Source of the DNA: Neobacillus drentensis NBRC 102427
GTDB taxonomy: Bacteria; Bacillota; Bacilli; Bacillales; Cytobacillaceae
Length of the DNA stretch: 43,253 bases
Assembly: GCF_001591445.1 (NCBI RefSeq)
Contig: NZ_BCUX01000042.1
Location: forward strand, 1-43,253
Direction: 5' to 3'
This document shows positions 8,212 to 16,776 of this stretch, one piece after another; position 1 is the first letter of the stretch; every line of letters begins with the position of its first letter. Made by a program: the position numbers and the translations under genes. Below the pieces are notes generated by a model that had not been told where the DNA came from, made no database searches, and saw only the letters and a program-made list of their open reading frames with translations.

Positions 8212-8531
8212 ATGTGATATTACTTGAATTGGCTTTTTGATGAGCGATAAAGCAATATTTGTTGCTTAGAATTCTTAGAATTGGATGGTGTTCTTCGGTT
8301 ATTTAATTGGTTAAGTGAAGCGTCTAGTTGATGTGTTTCCTCGATCCCATTTGACTGTAAACAATCATAAATCTATTCATAAGTTGACCAAGGAGTTGTC
8401 GAATGTGGCAACTTCTATTTTGATACATCACAGATACTATAACAAGATGGAAGAGAATCAACTAATACCACAAAATTATTTGCTGCACAGTACAATGATG
8501 CTGGCTATTTATTTGTTAAAGGGGAATGTAA
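8212..8531. other. Intergenic stretch with repeat S3
   Basis: A 76-codon frame (8315-8545) crosses repeat S3 and overlaps the next gene; it lacks a ribosome binding site and is not called. The only clear element is S3 at 8471-8495, followed by the ribosome binding site AAAGGGG of the next gene. Confidence 0.5.
8471..8495 (+). repeat. Island direct repeat S3
   Basis: The core ATTTGCTGCACAGTACAA (8478-8495) is identical to S1. The match to S4 extends 5' so that 22 of 25 positions agree (8471-8495 versus 9611-9635). It sits 36 bp before the start of the gene at 8532. Confidence 0.75.
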
Positions 8532-9317
8532 ATGATACCAAATGATCATGCAGTGATACTCTTTAAATTTGGAGCTCTAAAATGGATGGATAAAATCAGG
8601 CAGGGAAGTATTAGCTTTTCTTGCCCTGGTAAATACATTCAGATAGCTAAAAAAACAGGTAATGATGAGCAAGGAGATGTAAATGAAGGGGTTTTTGCTA
8701 GGTTAAGGAAAGGTGACAAGAAAATAAAAGAAATGCAGGCAAAATTAAAAGATGACTTAGAGATAATAGATGATGGGGAATATGTAATGTTAAGAAGGTG
8801 GTCCTCTTATTACATCCCAACATTTTGTTTTTATTCTTTTCGGATAGTCGATATGTTGGATAATGATATTACTGAAACCGGTTTTCAAACCATACATCAT
8901 TATTTTGACGATAGGATGTATAGCGGATTTGGAACCAGAAGTGTTAGGAATGTTTTAAGTAAAGATAACGTACCTGCCTATTTAATTTTACAAGTCAAGC
9001 CATTTATAGAAAATCTCATGAAGAATCTAGCTTTAAGTGTGATCGGTGCTGAAATCAGACACATTAACTATACTGAATATCAAAAGGAAGAATTTTTTAT
9101 ATATCCAACTGAACGGAGAGATGAGTTGTTTTACAAGTTCCCAAAATATGCATATCAAAAAGAAGCAAGAGTCTGCCTTGTAAGAAAACCTTTAAATAAC
9201 ATTCAAGAAAGATTAAATATTTATATTGATCCTATGGATGAAAAAGATGCCTTCATTACAAAAGATGAGTTTCATTTTGGAGTAACAGCAGATTTTTATG
9301 AGAAAAAAGAAGAATAA
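8532..9317 (+). CDS. Hypothetical protein, DUF2971-like in layout
   Basis: The 261-residue product starts at ATG 8532 after AAAGGGG. The N-terminal segment LFKFGALKWMDKIRQGSISF and the late segment KFPKYAYQKEARVCL resemble in order and spacing the DUF2971 family (short N-terminal 'x-L-x-x-G-x-I-x-F-S-x-P' and C-terminal 'K-x-x-x-Y-x-x-E-x-R' motifs), a family often found in mobile and defence regions. This match is from memory of the pattern and is not strong. No signal peptide or membrane helix is present. The gene is bracketed by repeats S3 and S4, giving a ~1.14 kb single-gene unit. Confidence 0.7.
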   Translation: MIPNDHAVILFKFGALKWMDKIRQGSISFSCPGKYIQIAKKTGNDEQGDVNEGVFARLRKGDKKIKEMQAKLKDDLEIIDDGEYVMLRRWSSYYIPTFCFYSFRIVDMLDNDITETGFQTIHHYFDDRMYSGFGTRSVRNVLSKDNVPAYLILQVKPFIENLMKNLALSVIGAEIRHINYTEYQKEEFFIYPTERRDELFYKFPKYAYQKEARVCLVRKPLNNIQERLNIYIDPMDEKDAFITKDEFHFGVTADFYEKKEE

Positions 9318-9610
9318 ATTGATTTCGTTTTTGGTGAAGAAAGATAAATTCTCTACTAATATCTTCAATGAAACATAAAATATCAATTGTATCGATTAAA
9401 TTGATGAATGCACTAAATAAAAGTATATCAAGGCCTTGCCTTTGGATGAATGAACCGAAATATAAAATATGGATAATTAGTAGAAATACTTTGGGGGAGA
9501 TTAATAGAGTATTTATTAGTGCTTCAAAATAACAAATTATAAGAGGTTTTCTTAAAATCAAGATATACAAATAAGGGCGCTAATGTGGTTAAGCAAGACG
9601 AAAAAAACTA

Positions 9611-9635
9611 CAGAATTAATTGCTGCGCAGTACAA
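9611..9635 (+). repeat. Island direct repeat S4
   Basis: The core AATTGCTGCGCAGTACAA (9618-9635) carries the perfect CTGCGCAG central palindrome. It shares 22 of 25 positions with S3 and lies about 300 bp beyond the stop of the gene at 8532-9317. Confidence 0.75.
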
Positions 9636-9689
9636 GGAGAAGGATTGATAAGAATAAACAATAAATAGACACAAGTTGGCAAGAGTTCA

Positions 9690-9722
9690 AGAGAGCTATG
9701 CTGAGCATGCTCTCTTTTATTT
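9690..9722 (+). terminator. Probable intrinsic terminator
   Basis: GAGAGC pairs with GCTCTC, with inner ATG/CAT pairing around a short loop, followed by TTTTATTTATT. Confidence 0.55.
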
Positions 9723-9940
9723 ATTGGCTCTATTATAGTTTATTGTTGTTTTACGATATTGTTCAATTAGTAGAAGTACCTGTCACCGCCCGAGTTTAGT
9801 AGATTTTTGTCGAAATAAAAAAGGCAGTCACCATTCTGGAAGTTACCTAGCGCTTTTGTGTTGGTTAGTCCAGTTTACGCAGCCTCAATACTAATGTATC
9901 ATGAATGATGATGTCCAAATTATTCCAAAGGAGTTGTTGA

Positions 9941-10375
9941 ATGATGTCAATTAGTTTGAATCCGTATTTGTATTTTGACGGTAACACGAGAGAAGCGGTC
10001 CATTTTTACGAGAAAGCGCTTGGCGGGAAAGTGATGGGTATCATGACGTACGGAGATATGCCGGATGACCCGAATCATCCGTTGACGGATAACATGAAGG
10101 ATCGCATTATGCATGCACACTTGAAAGTCGGCGATGCGGATCTCATGTTCTCCGATACGTTTGCAGGCATGCCTTATCAGCCAGGCAATACGATTCAGAT
10201 TGCCATCCATCCCAAAGAAGAGGCAAGAGCGAGAGAAATCTTCGCTGCTTTGGAAGACGGCGGACAAGTCGTTATACCCCTTCATAAGACGGATTGGAGC
10301 CCCTTGTACGGGATGGTAAAGGACAAGTTCGGGGTTAATTTCAATGTGAATGTCCAAGGTGAGCAGCCGCAGTAA
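9941..10375 (+). CDS. VOC-superfamily (PhnB/YjdN-like) protein
   Basis: A 144-residue soluble protein has the glyoxalase/bleomycin-resistance fold in the PhnB-like arrangement: the opening beta strand NPYLYFDGNTREAVHFYEKA, the HAHLKVGDADLMFSD strand and the closing GMVKDKFGVNFNVNV. Proteins of this group have been annotated as 3-demethylubiquinone methyltransferase-like, but most have no assigned reaction. The start is ATG 9941 or 9944 after AAAGGAG. Its codon use looks more GC-rich than the island to its left. It is a single gene ended by a very strong terminator. Confidence 0.9.
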   Translation: MMSISLNPYLYFDGNTREAVHFYEKALGGKVMGIMTYGDMPDDPNHPLTDNMKDRIMHAHLKVGDADLMFSDTFAGMPYQPGNTIQIAIHPKEEARAREIFAALEDGGQVVIPLHKTDWSPLYGMVKDKFGVNFNVNVQGEQPQ

Positions 10376-10398
10376 TAACAAACAGACTTCCGCTTCAC

Positions 10399-10447
10399 CA
10401 ACAAACAAAGCCTCCTGTTCGCGAATGGACAGGAGGCTTTGTTTGTT
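10399..10447. terminator. Very strong terminator hairpin
   Basis: A roughly 19-bp near-perfect stem (AACAAACAAAGCCTCCTGT and its complement) closes a 10-nt loop. The A/T-rich ends give T-tracts on both strands, so it may act in both directions. Confidence 0.9.
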
Positions 10448-10469
10448 GCAAATACATTGGTTGTGTGTC

Positions 10470-11045
10470 GGCGTATTATCGATAGTTCTGTACTACAACG
10501 ATAACGACCCACCACATTTCCATGTTGTTGGGGAGTACTAGACTAGAATAGAGATTGAGAATGGGGCGTACCTAAAAGGGGACAACTCGTTACCAAGAAG
10601 TATAGAAAAGGATGTTCTTGAGTGGCTTGGGATGTGGCGAAGTGATTTTATGAATGGGTGGAACGATGTGTTGAGATTACCAGAATTCCAAAGTCTTGAC
10701 TGGATACTGCATCAGCCATTACGGATGCTAATAAAAGACCCGGTTAAGCTGACGGAAAACGAACGCCGATACGCAATGAATATACTAACGCACACTGATT
10801 TTGTTATTTTTAATAAACTGGACAAAATGCCTGTCATGGTTGTCGAGGTTGATGGACATGCCTACCATGCCGACAATCCTGTCCAGTTAAAGCGTGACAA
10901 AATGAAGGATGAAATTTTGCGGAAATATGGGATTCCTATCATCAGAATGAAAACTACTGACAGTAGGGAAGAGGAACGGTTAAAGGAAATGTTGAATGAT
11001 ATATTTAGGAAAAAATCAGATTTTGCAGAACCAATAGGTTCATAG
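10470..11045 (+). pseudogene. Decayed DUF4160 gene joined in frame to a DUF2726-type helicase tail
   Basis: The reading frame from 10470 gives LSIVLYYNDNDPPHFHVVGEY, the core of DUF4160 (a small domain often found in toxin-antitoxin-like pairs), then an in-frame TAG at 10539-10541. It continues as RIEIENGAYLKGDNSLPRSI and EWLGMWRSDFMNGWNDVL, the expected rest of DUF4160. From about 10690 the same frame becomes DWILHQPLRMLIKDPVKLTE, THTDFVIFNKLDKMPVMVVE and VDGHAYHADNPVQLKRDKMK, the DUF2726-like nuclease-fold tail of large DNA helicases. Both parts are truncated, and the open part (ATG 10632) has no ribosome binding site. The in-frame fusion is probably a deletion scar. Confidence 0.7.
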
Positions 11046-11054
11046 AAAAAAGGG

Positions 11055-11100
11055 GGCAGGTACCACAATTAGACATTTTTCTGAAAAGGTACCTGATACC
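11055..11100. repeat. CAGGTACC/GGTACCTG inverted repeat
   Basis: CAGGTACC (about 11056-11063) and GGTACCTG (about 11086-11093) form an inverted repeat with GGGG/CCCC flanks directly after the pseudogene. It resembles the outer arms of the GTGCCTGACACC-type palindromes elsewhere in the window. Confidence 0.5.
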
Positions 11101-11176
11101 CCGGATACTCTATTAATTACACATTTACTTATCTAGGTGTCTGCCTTTGGATTAATGAATTTACGTTTTAACTACC

Positions 11177-11887
11177 CTATCTATTTGACGTCAGAATCTG
11201 ATCATCCGACCACTTAATTAAATAATTAAAGACTGCCATACTAAAAGCATTATAGCCTTCTGCAGTTAAATGGATGCCGTCCTCGCTGATTAAATTAATT
11301 GAGTCACCGGCTTTTTTTATTGCCGTTCTAACATCAATTTTAGGTACCTTTAACTCATCTGCCAATTTATTCAGATGGTGGTTATACATTCCATGCCAGT
11401 GTTGAATGCCCCCCAATTTACCAATCCAGTTCCCAATTGAAGGGCTATATTGGGTGGAAATGGTCTGATAATATCTAACTGGGTCTAATGGTGGTAGGGT
11501 AGCTATGATTGGTATAATACCACTATCTCGCATTTTTTTAACAATTTCACTGATATTCGCTAAATACCGTTGGAGAGAAACGATTGCTTGATGTTCCTCC
11601 TTGGGCTTTTCGATAATTTCATTCCAGTTAAAATTGCAGTCGTTTCCGCCAACTTCAATAATCGTAAAATCGGGATGTTCATTTAGTACATCCTTTTCAA
11701 GTCTTGACAACATTAAATCAGAGTTATCATTAAAAACTCCTTTGTTAATAACGGTAACATCATTTACTTCCTGCTGATTAAATAACTCTTGCAAGAAAGC
11801 AGGATAATTTTCCTTCAGGATTCGCAATCTCCCTTTTACTACGGAGACCCCACGTGTTAAACTATCGCCAAAACAAATAATTTTCAT
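11177..11887 (-). CDS. SGNH/GDSL-type hydrolase (esterase/lipase fold)
   Basis: The 236-residue product shows the SGNH blocks in order: block I FGDSLTRG with nucleophile S9, block III GGND (N82) and block V D203-x-x-H206 (DGIHLTAEGY). No signal peptide is visible, so it is probably cytoplasmic. The substrate cannot be told; relatives are acyl-thioesterases, carbohydrate esterases and lysophospholipases. The ATG at 11887 is preceded only by a weak GGTGAT. It is a lone gene facing left, with the decayed DUF4160 chimera downstream. Confidence 0.9.
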   Translation of the reverse strand: MKIICFGDSLTRGVSVVKGRLRILKENYPAFLQELFNQQEVNDVTVINKGVFNDNSDLMLSRLEKDVLNEHPDFTIIEVGGNDCNFNWNEIIEKPKEEHQAIVSLQRYLANISEIVKKMRDSGIIPIIATLPPLDPVRYYQTISTQYSPSIGNWIGKLGGIQHWHGMYNHHLNKLADELKVPKIDVRTAIKKAGDSINLISEDGIHLTAEGYNAFSMAVFNYLIKWSDDQILTSNR

Positions 11888-12677
11888 TTATATCACCATT
11901 CTTAGGCGGATTTTCTTTTAATATAACATCTTCATAAAATGAATAATAATTACATTCGTCATCTTTTTGATAATAATTAAATAGTGGACAGATTTTTTGT
12001 CACATTTATGAGGTTAGCTAACTTCAACAATAACGCCATTGTTGATACCTGTTATTTGTAAAAGTTATAAGAAAGAAGTGTAAAACACTAACATTAGATA
12101 AAAATATCAGTCTTCCGTTATCGGGCCAAATTAGTTGGTATAAGTTTTGAATTACCATACTAGTTTTCAAGTGAAGGAATTGTTGAAGAATGAGATGGTT
12201 AAGGAGAAAGTTATCAATTAAATATTAGAATAATTAAGGAGTGCTAGGTAAAACCAAAGGGAAATTTTAAAAGCCAATCAATTATTGGAGATGGGCGAAG
12301 AAATATTGGAAGAAGCAAAGCAGATTTTTAGAGGTGTGGATTGCCAGTATACACATGCAAATGTGTTTGCTGGCAATTTTTTTTTATCATCTTGCCAATA
12401 ATATCGCCTCTTTTACAATAACGGGTTTGAAGGTTTTAATCATCACTCAAACGTCCCGATGAATCTTCTTTTTATGACACCTCGCTCCATTGAGGGCTCC
12501 TCTAGATATTGGTCAACATTCCTAGCAAATTAAGGACACGGCAGACCATCAACTTTAAATATTTTTAGGGCTTTTGGGACTTATTTTGCATTTGACCGAG
12601 ATAGGGACAAGTTTCGACAGCAGGGCTGTCTTATAATGTATATACGCATTGCCTACAAATGTAATTGGGGGGAGAAG
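11888..12677. other. Long gene-poor gap with one terminator and a coding-like remnant
   Basis: A perfect inverted repeat TCAACAAT/ATTGTTGA lies at 12024-12045. A coding-like stretch at about 12250-12345 (EILKANQLLEMGEEILEEAK) has no start codon with a ribosome binding site. A strong terminator follows it. No intact gene is seen; 12400-12660 should hold the promoter of the sigma-54 regulator, but no convincing -35/-10 pair was found. Confidence 0.5.
12338..12388 (+). terminator. Strong intrinsic terminator
   Basis: ATTGCCAG and ACACAT pair with ATGTGT and CTGGCAAT around a GCAA loop, followed by nine T. It follows a coding-like remnant, suggesting a lost or very short gene upstream. Confidence 0.85.
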
Positions 12678-14384
12678 ATGAAGGTTGAAAATTATTTTAT
12701 TAGAGAGGCTTTGTCTGTTCGATGGCCTGCCTCGATGGAAGAGATATTGTTCAGTGCATTGGAGTCAACTTATCCATTTTTCTTATTAATCGACGGGGAG
12801 AAAATAGTAGGGTGTATTAAGCGTGAGACGTTATATACCAAGATAAAAGAAGTGGGGCTAAATAAGATTCGCTTCATACCTATGGAAAGTATATCGACAA
12901 ATGTTTCTGTAGTTACTAAAGAACAGATAACTGAAAAGCTGGATGATACCAACAAAATCATTGTTGTTAAAGAGGAAACGGGGAAAATCAAAGGGGTATT
13001 TGACTTACGGATCCATACCAAAATACAGGAAAAAGTCGGTGAAGATAAGTGGTTGTTTAAGGAAATGCAGGCTTTTTTTGATGAGTTCTTTCTTAGTGTT
13101 TTTGTGACTGACGAAAAAGGAAAGGTTATCAGTGTCACTTCTCAGGACGATCAGCAGCATTTAGGTAAAAATGTGTTTGATCTCGAACAAGAAAGAGTTT
13201 TTTACCCTTCCATCACTGCCAAAGTTCTGAAATCAGGCAAGCGGGAAACAGGCATCCAATATACTAAAAAGGGTGAAATTTTTCAAATTGAATCGATTCC
13301 TGTAAAAAATGAAGCAGGAGAAGTTGTGCGTGTCTTATCGATTACAAAGGATGCCCCGGAATTGACACAGTTGAAAAGAAACCTGGAAGAAACAAAGGCA
13401 CTGCTTGACAGTTACCAAAGAGAGATCGCTAGTTTCAGACAAGATAAATACGAAGATAAAGCTCTAATATTCAAAGACAAAAAGATGGAAGAGGTTTTTG
13501 AACTCATCCGTTCGGTTGCTTCTGTAGATACTACCATTCTTATTCTGGGTGAAACCGGTGTTGGAAAGCAAATGGTGGCAAACCAAATCCATTCCATGTC
13601 TCATCGGAGAGACAAACCATTTATCACCATTAATTGCGGAGCGATACCGGAAAATTTATTGGAAACTGAGCTATTTGGTTATGAGGAAGGTGCATTTTCC
13701 GGAACACGGAAAGGTGGGAAACTGGGACTCCTTCAAATTGCAGATAAAGGGACCATTTTTTTGGATGAGATTGGCGAACTGACTCCTACATTACAAGTTA
13801 AACTGCTGCGAGTTTTACAGGAAAAAGTCATTATGAAGGTTGGCGGCACAAAAGAGCAGAAAATTGATGTAAGAATTATTACTGCTACGAATAAGGACCT
13901 GAAGAAAATGATTCTAACCGGCACTTTTCGGGAGGATCTGTACTACCGAATCAATGTAGTTCCCATCCAAATTCCCCCCTTACGCGAAAGGAAGGAGGAT
14001 ATCCACGCCTTATCTTATTATTTTCTAAAAAGATTCAACAAAAATTATCAAAAGTACATCCAACTACTCCCAAACCAGCTGGAACAATTGCTGGGCTATT
14101 CATGGCCGGGTAACGTTAGGGAGCTGGAAAATGTCATCGAAAGAATCGTCGTCCTTGAAAAACCAATTTTCTTTGAAAAAAAAGAGCCGGTAGAGTCCTA
14201 TTTTCATGAACAGAGCATTTCCAAAGACCAAATAACTAATCTTACCGAAACCATGGAAAAAATAGAAAAAGATATTCTTTTAAAAACAATGGAGCACTGC
14301 TCCACAACCAGAGAAATGGCCAAACGACTCGGAGTCAACCAATCAACGATTGTTAGGAAACTGCAGAAATTCGGAATTCGCTAA
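12678..14384 (+). CDS. Sigma-54-dependent transcriptional activator (CBS-PAS-AAA+-HTH)
   Basis: A 568-residue bacterial enhancer-binding protein begins at ATG 12678, after GGGGGGAG. An N-terminal CBS-like pair (about 10-110) and a PAS domain (about 130-235) probably sense a ligand. The AAA+ module has Walker A GETGVGKQ (291-298), the sigma-54 contact loop GAFSGT (338-343) in place of the usual GAFTGA, and Walker B TIFLDEIGEL. A TyrR-like HTH ends the protein (TREMAKRLGVNQSTIVRKLQ). It lies upstream of a -24/-12 promoter with palindromes at 14435-14475, and so almost certainly activates the hydantoinase-type operon next to it. The GAFSGT variant is unusual but T-to-S is conservative. Similar proteins in Bacillus control amino acid catabolism. 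Confidence 0.95.
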   Translation: MKVENYFIREALSVRWPASMEEILFSALESTYPFFLLIDGEKIVGCIKRETLYTKIKEVGLNKIRFIPMESISTNVSVVTKEQITEKLDDTNKIIVVKEETGKIKGVFDLRIHTKIQEKVGEDKWLFKEMQAFFDEFFLSVFVTDEKGKVISVTSQDDQQHLGKNVFDLEQERVFYPSITAKVLKSGKRETGIQYTKKGEIFQIESIPVKNEAGEVVRVLSITKDAPELTQLKRNLEETKALLDSYQREIASFRQDKYEDKALIFKDKKMEEVFELIRSVASVDTTILILGETGVGKQMVANQIHSMSHRRDKPFITINCGAIPENLLETELFGYEEGAFSGTRKGGKLGLLQIADKGTIFLDEIGELTPTLQVKLLRVLQEKVIMKVGGTKEQKIDVRIITATNKDLKKMILTGTFREDLYYRINVVPIQIPPLRERKEDIHALSYYFLKRFNKNYQKYIQLLPNQLEQLLGYSWPGNVRELENVIERIVVLEKPIFFEKKEPVESYFHEQSISKDQITNLTETMEKIEKDILLKTMEHCSTTREMAKRLGVNQSTIVRKLQKFGIR

Positions 14385-14434
14385 TCTGGCTGCAATCCGT
14401 TATATAGGAAAAAAGGGATATCCCCTTGGTAATA

Positions 14435-14475
14435 TGATGCATGCCTGCATCAAAATCGATGCATGATGCCATCAT
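14435..14475 (+). promoter_or_regulatory. Candidate activator-binding sites (UAS)
   Basis: Two palindromes, TGATGCATGCCTGCATCA (14435-14452) and ATGATGCCATCAT (14463-14475), lie about 60-100 bp upstream of the -24 element, the normal place for enhancer sites. A related GTGCAT...ATGCAC inverted repeat is at 14586-14606, between promoter and gene. The neighbouring sigma-54 activator is the natural binder (inference). Confidence 0.7.
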
Positions 14476-14535
14476 ACCGCTATCACTTTACTGAAAATTC
14501 AATCTACTATAGAGTGCTAACCAGTATTTCAATGT

Positions 14536-14551
14536 TGGCATGATTCTTGCT
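14536..14551 (+). promoter_or_regulatory. Sigma-54 (-24/-12) promoter
   Basis: TGGCATGATTCTTGCT fits the consensus TGGCAC-N5-TTGCW with the required GG-N10-GC spacing (GG 14537-14538, GC 14549-14550). It lies directly downstream of the sigma-54 activator gene and about 140 bp ahead of hyuA. Confidence 0.9.
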
Positions 14552-14620
14552 TTTAAGATTAATAGAGAGTCAACTAACTAGTCAGGTGCATCAAAACCTT
14601 ATGCACAGTAAAAATAAAAT

Positions 14621-14635
14621 ATTTAAGCGCTTACA
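14621..14635 (+). promoter_or_regulatory. cre-like catabolite control site
   Basis: ATTTAAGCGCTTACA matches the CcpA cre consensus WTGNAARCGNWWWCA at 14 of 15 positions. It lies downstream of the -12 element, so bound CcpA would block elongation and add glucose repression to the operon. Confidence 0.65.
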
Positions 14636-14692
14636 AACAGTGGATTTTAAAAAATGAAAGAATGTAAAACACATAATGAGGTGTATGTTGTG

Positions 14693-16774
14693 ATGAATCT
14701 AACTAAAAGAGATCTAAAAACAGAGGTCCGCGTGGGGATTGATACAGGGGGAACTTTTACGGATTGTGTTTTATGGCGGACTGGCGAAGAGCCGATTGTG
14801 GTCAAAGTGCCTTCCACTCCGTCCAACCCAGCAGAAGCAATTATCAATGGCCTCGAACGCCTCTGTCTTCAAGCTGGAATCCCATTAGCAGATGTTCATT
14901 TTCTTGTCCACGGAACAACGGTAGCCACAAATGCGATGCTGCAAGAGCAATGGGGAAAGGTAGGGCTGATAACGACCAAAGGGTTTCGTGATACATTAGA
15001 AATCGGAACCCAGATGCGCCCGGAATTATATCAGCTCCACCAAAGAAAGCTTCCACCCATTGTCCCTCGAAACTTAAGGATGGAGGTAACAGAGCGAATT
15101 GATCCCCAAGGACAGATTGTGCAGGAGCTTAACCGGGAAGAAGTATTCCAGGTTATAAACGAGATGATTTCCAATGATATTGAAAGTCTGGCGGTTTCTT
15201 TCCTATTTTCCTACGCAAATCCAGAACATGAAAGAATGGTTCGTGAAACTGCCGCGATGATAAATCCGGACCTTTATGTCTGTATTTCGTCAGAAGTGAG
15301 CCCAGAATTTCGAGAATATCCTCGGACACAAACCACCGTGATTAACGGCGCACTGGCTCCTGTTGTCCGCCGCTACATTCAATATTTGCGGAAAGAACTG
15401 ACTGCTAAAGGAATTGGCGATAAAAGACTGAATATTATGCAGTCCAATGGCGGAATTGTATCAGGGAAAGAAGCAGAGGTTTCTTCCCACCATTTACTGC
15501 TAAGCGGACCGGCAGGAGGGATTGTTGCCGCATCTGAAATTGCTAACCAGGCTGGGTTTCCGAATGCCCTGACTTTTGATATGGGTGGGACTAGTTCCGA
15601 TATCGGCCTGATTGTGGAGGGCAAACCGCATATTATTCAGGGAACAACGATTAATAATGCCTATCCGATTCAAGTTCCGACGATGGACATCCATACGATA
15701 GGAGCTGGTGGAGGGAGCATCGCTTGGAAGGATCAAGGCGGAGTGATGAAGGTGGGGCCTAAAAGTGCTGGGGCTATTCCTGGTCCAGCTTGTTATGGTA
15801 AGGGAGGAATGGAACCGACAGTAACTGATGCTAACCTTTTCCTGGGCAGGCTGGATCCCGATCATTATCTTGACGGTGATTTTAACATCTATCCTGGAAG
15901 TTCATACCAGGCATTAGAAAAATTAGCAAAAGAACTTGATTTAGATGTGGAGCGGGTTGCTTCCGGAATCTTGGAAGTTACCAATGCCAATATGGCCGGG
16001 GCACTTCGCGTCGTTTCCAGCAGGCGAGGTCACGATCCCCGCGACTTTGTGCTTATCGCTTTTGGTGGAGCGGGTCCGCTTCATGCTACCGCTCTTGCAC
16101 GGGAATTAGGTATTAAGAAGGTGGTTATTCCTGCCTTACCGGGTGTTCTTTGTGCACAAGGATTACTGCAAAGTGATATCCGGCATGATTTCACTCACAC
16201 CGAAGTGGCTGCACTTGAGATTGCTGATTCCTCTCGTATTGAAAGTAATTTTATAGAATTAGAGACTCGTGGAACTCATCTTCTTTATGATGAAGGAATT
16301 TCACCAGATCGAATGGAAATGCAAAGGTCAATTGATCTCCGCTATAAAGGGCAAGAGTATTACTTGAATGTTCCTATTCAAGGAGAAATTTCGGCAGACC
16401 TGCTTAAGGTGGCGGCAGAGCGGTTCCATTTGGTTCACAAAAACACCTATGGGCATGCCGCACCCGAAGAACCTGTGGAAATCGTTAACTTGAGGATCTC
16501 CGCCATCGGAAAAATTAGACGGTTCGAAAACAGTTTGCAGGCACATCCTGAGGCCGCAATTAGCACCTGCGTCCCTATTAAGCACCGGCCTGTTTATTTT
16601 AACGGGCAAGGCTGGGTAAGTACTCCTATCTATCGCAGAAGTGATATCCGACTAGATATGGAGATTCAAGGTCCTGTCATCGTTACTCAGATGGATACGA
16701 CAATAATTGTTGAACCAGGGCAGAAAGTCTACGCCGACATACTTGGAAATTTAATCATTTCAATGGAGGGATGA
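14693..16774 (+). CDS. hyuA: Hydantoinase/oxoprolinase family subunit A
   Basis: The 693-residue ATP-binding subunit of the HyuA family (N-methylhydantoinase A, 5-oxoprolinase, acetone and acetophenone carboxylase relatives) carries the phosphate-binding VGIDTGGTFTD (14-24), HGTTVATNAML, the central actin-like ATPase motifs LSGPAGGIVAA and TFDMGGTSSDIG, and FGGAGPLHATALARELGI. It should act with the B subunit in ATP-dependent opening of a cyclic amide or a similar reaction; the substrate cannot be told. ATG 14693 (or GTG 14690) follows GAGGTG; the upstream ATG 14654 lacks a ribosome binding site. It is the first gene after the sigma-54 promoter and overlaps or abuts hyuB. Confidence 0.93.
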   Translation: MNLTKRDLKTEVRVGIDTGGTFTDCVLWRTGEEPIVVKVPSTPSNPAEAIINGLERLCLQAGIPLADVHFLVHGTTVATNAMLQEQWGKVGLITTKGFRDTLEIGTQMRPELYQLHQRKLPPIVPRNLRMEVTERIDPQGQIVQELNREEVFQVINEMISNDIESLAVSFLFSYANPEHERMVRETAAMINPDLYVCISSEVSPEFREYPRTQTTVINGALAPVVRRYIQYLRKELTAKGIGDKRLNIMQSNGGIVSGKEAEVSSHHLLLSGPAGGIVAASEIANQAGFPNALTFDMGGTSSDIGLIVEGKPHIIQGTTINNAYPIQVPTMDIHTIGAGGGSIAWKDQGGVMKVGPKSAGAIPGPACYGKGGMEPTVTDANLFLGRLDPDHYLDGDFNIYPGSSYQALEKLAKELDLDVERVASGILEVTNANMAGALRVVSSRRGHDPRDFVLIAFGGAGPLHATALARELGIKKVVIPALPGVLCAQGLLQSDIRHDFTHTEVAALEIADSSRIESNFIELETRGTHLLYDEGISPDRMEMQRSIDLRYKGQEYYLNVPIQGEISADLLKVAAERFHLVHKNTYGHAAPEEPVEIVNLRISAIGKIRRFENSLQAHPEAAISTCVPIKHRPVYFNGQGWVSTPIYRRSDIRLDMEIQGPVIVTQMDTTIIVEPGQKVYADILGNLIISMEG

Positions 16775-16776
16775 GC

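Larger units (their letters stand above)
9318..9940. other. Intergenic stretch with repeat S4 and a terminator
   Basis: No supported gene. A 104-codon minus-strand frame (9256-9570) is hydrophobic low-complexity sequence without a ribosome binding site and overlaps the preceding gene. S4 (9611-9635) marks the apparent right limit of the island. A hairpin is at 9690-9720 and a GTACCTGTCACC fragment at 9778-9795. Confidence 0.5.

Noticed and set aside
8315..8545. 76-codon plus-strand frame before the DUF2971-like gene
   Set aside because: It crosses repeat S3, lacks a ribosome binding site and overlaps the real start at 8532.
9256..9570. 104-codon minus-strand frame
   Set aside because: Low-complexity hydrophobic translation of AT-rich DNA, antisense to the 3' end of a real gene and without a ribosome binding site.
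9947..10408. 153-codon minus-strand frame opposite the VOC gene
   Set aside because: Shadow of the VOC coding sequence; the plus-strand product is a clear PhnB-like protein.
12585..12640. Vegetative promoter for the sigma-54 regulator (TTGACC ... TATAAT)
   Set aside because: The two hexamers are about 34 bp apart; no -35 at 16-18 bp from the TATAAT was convincing.
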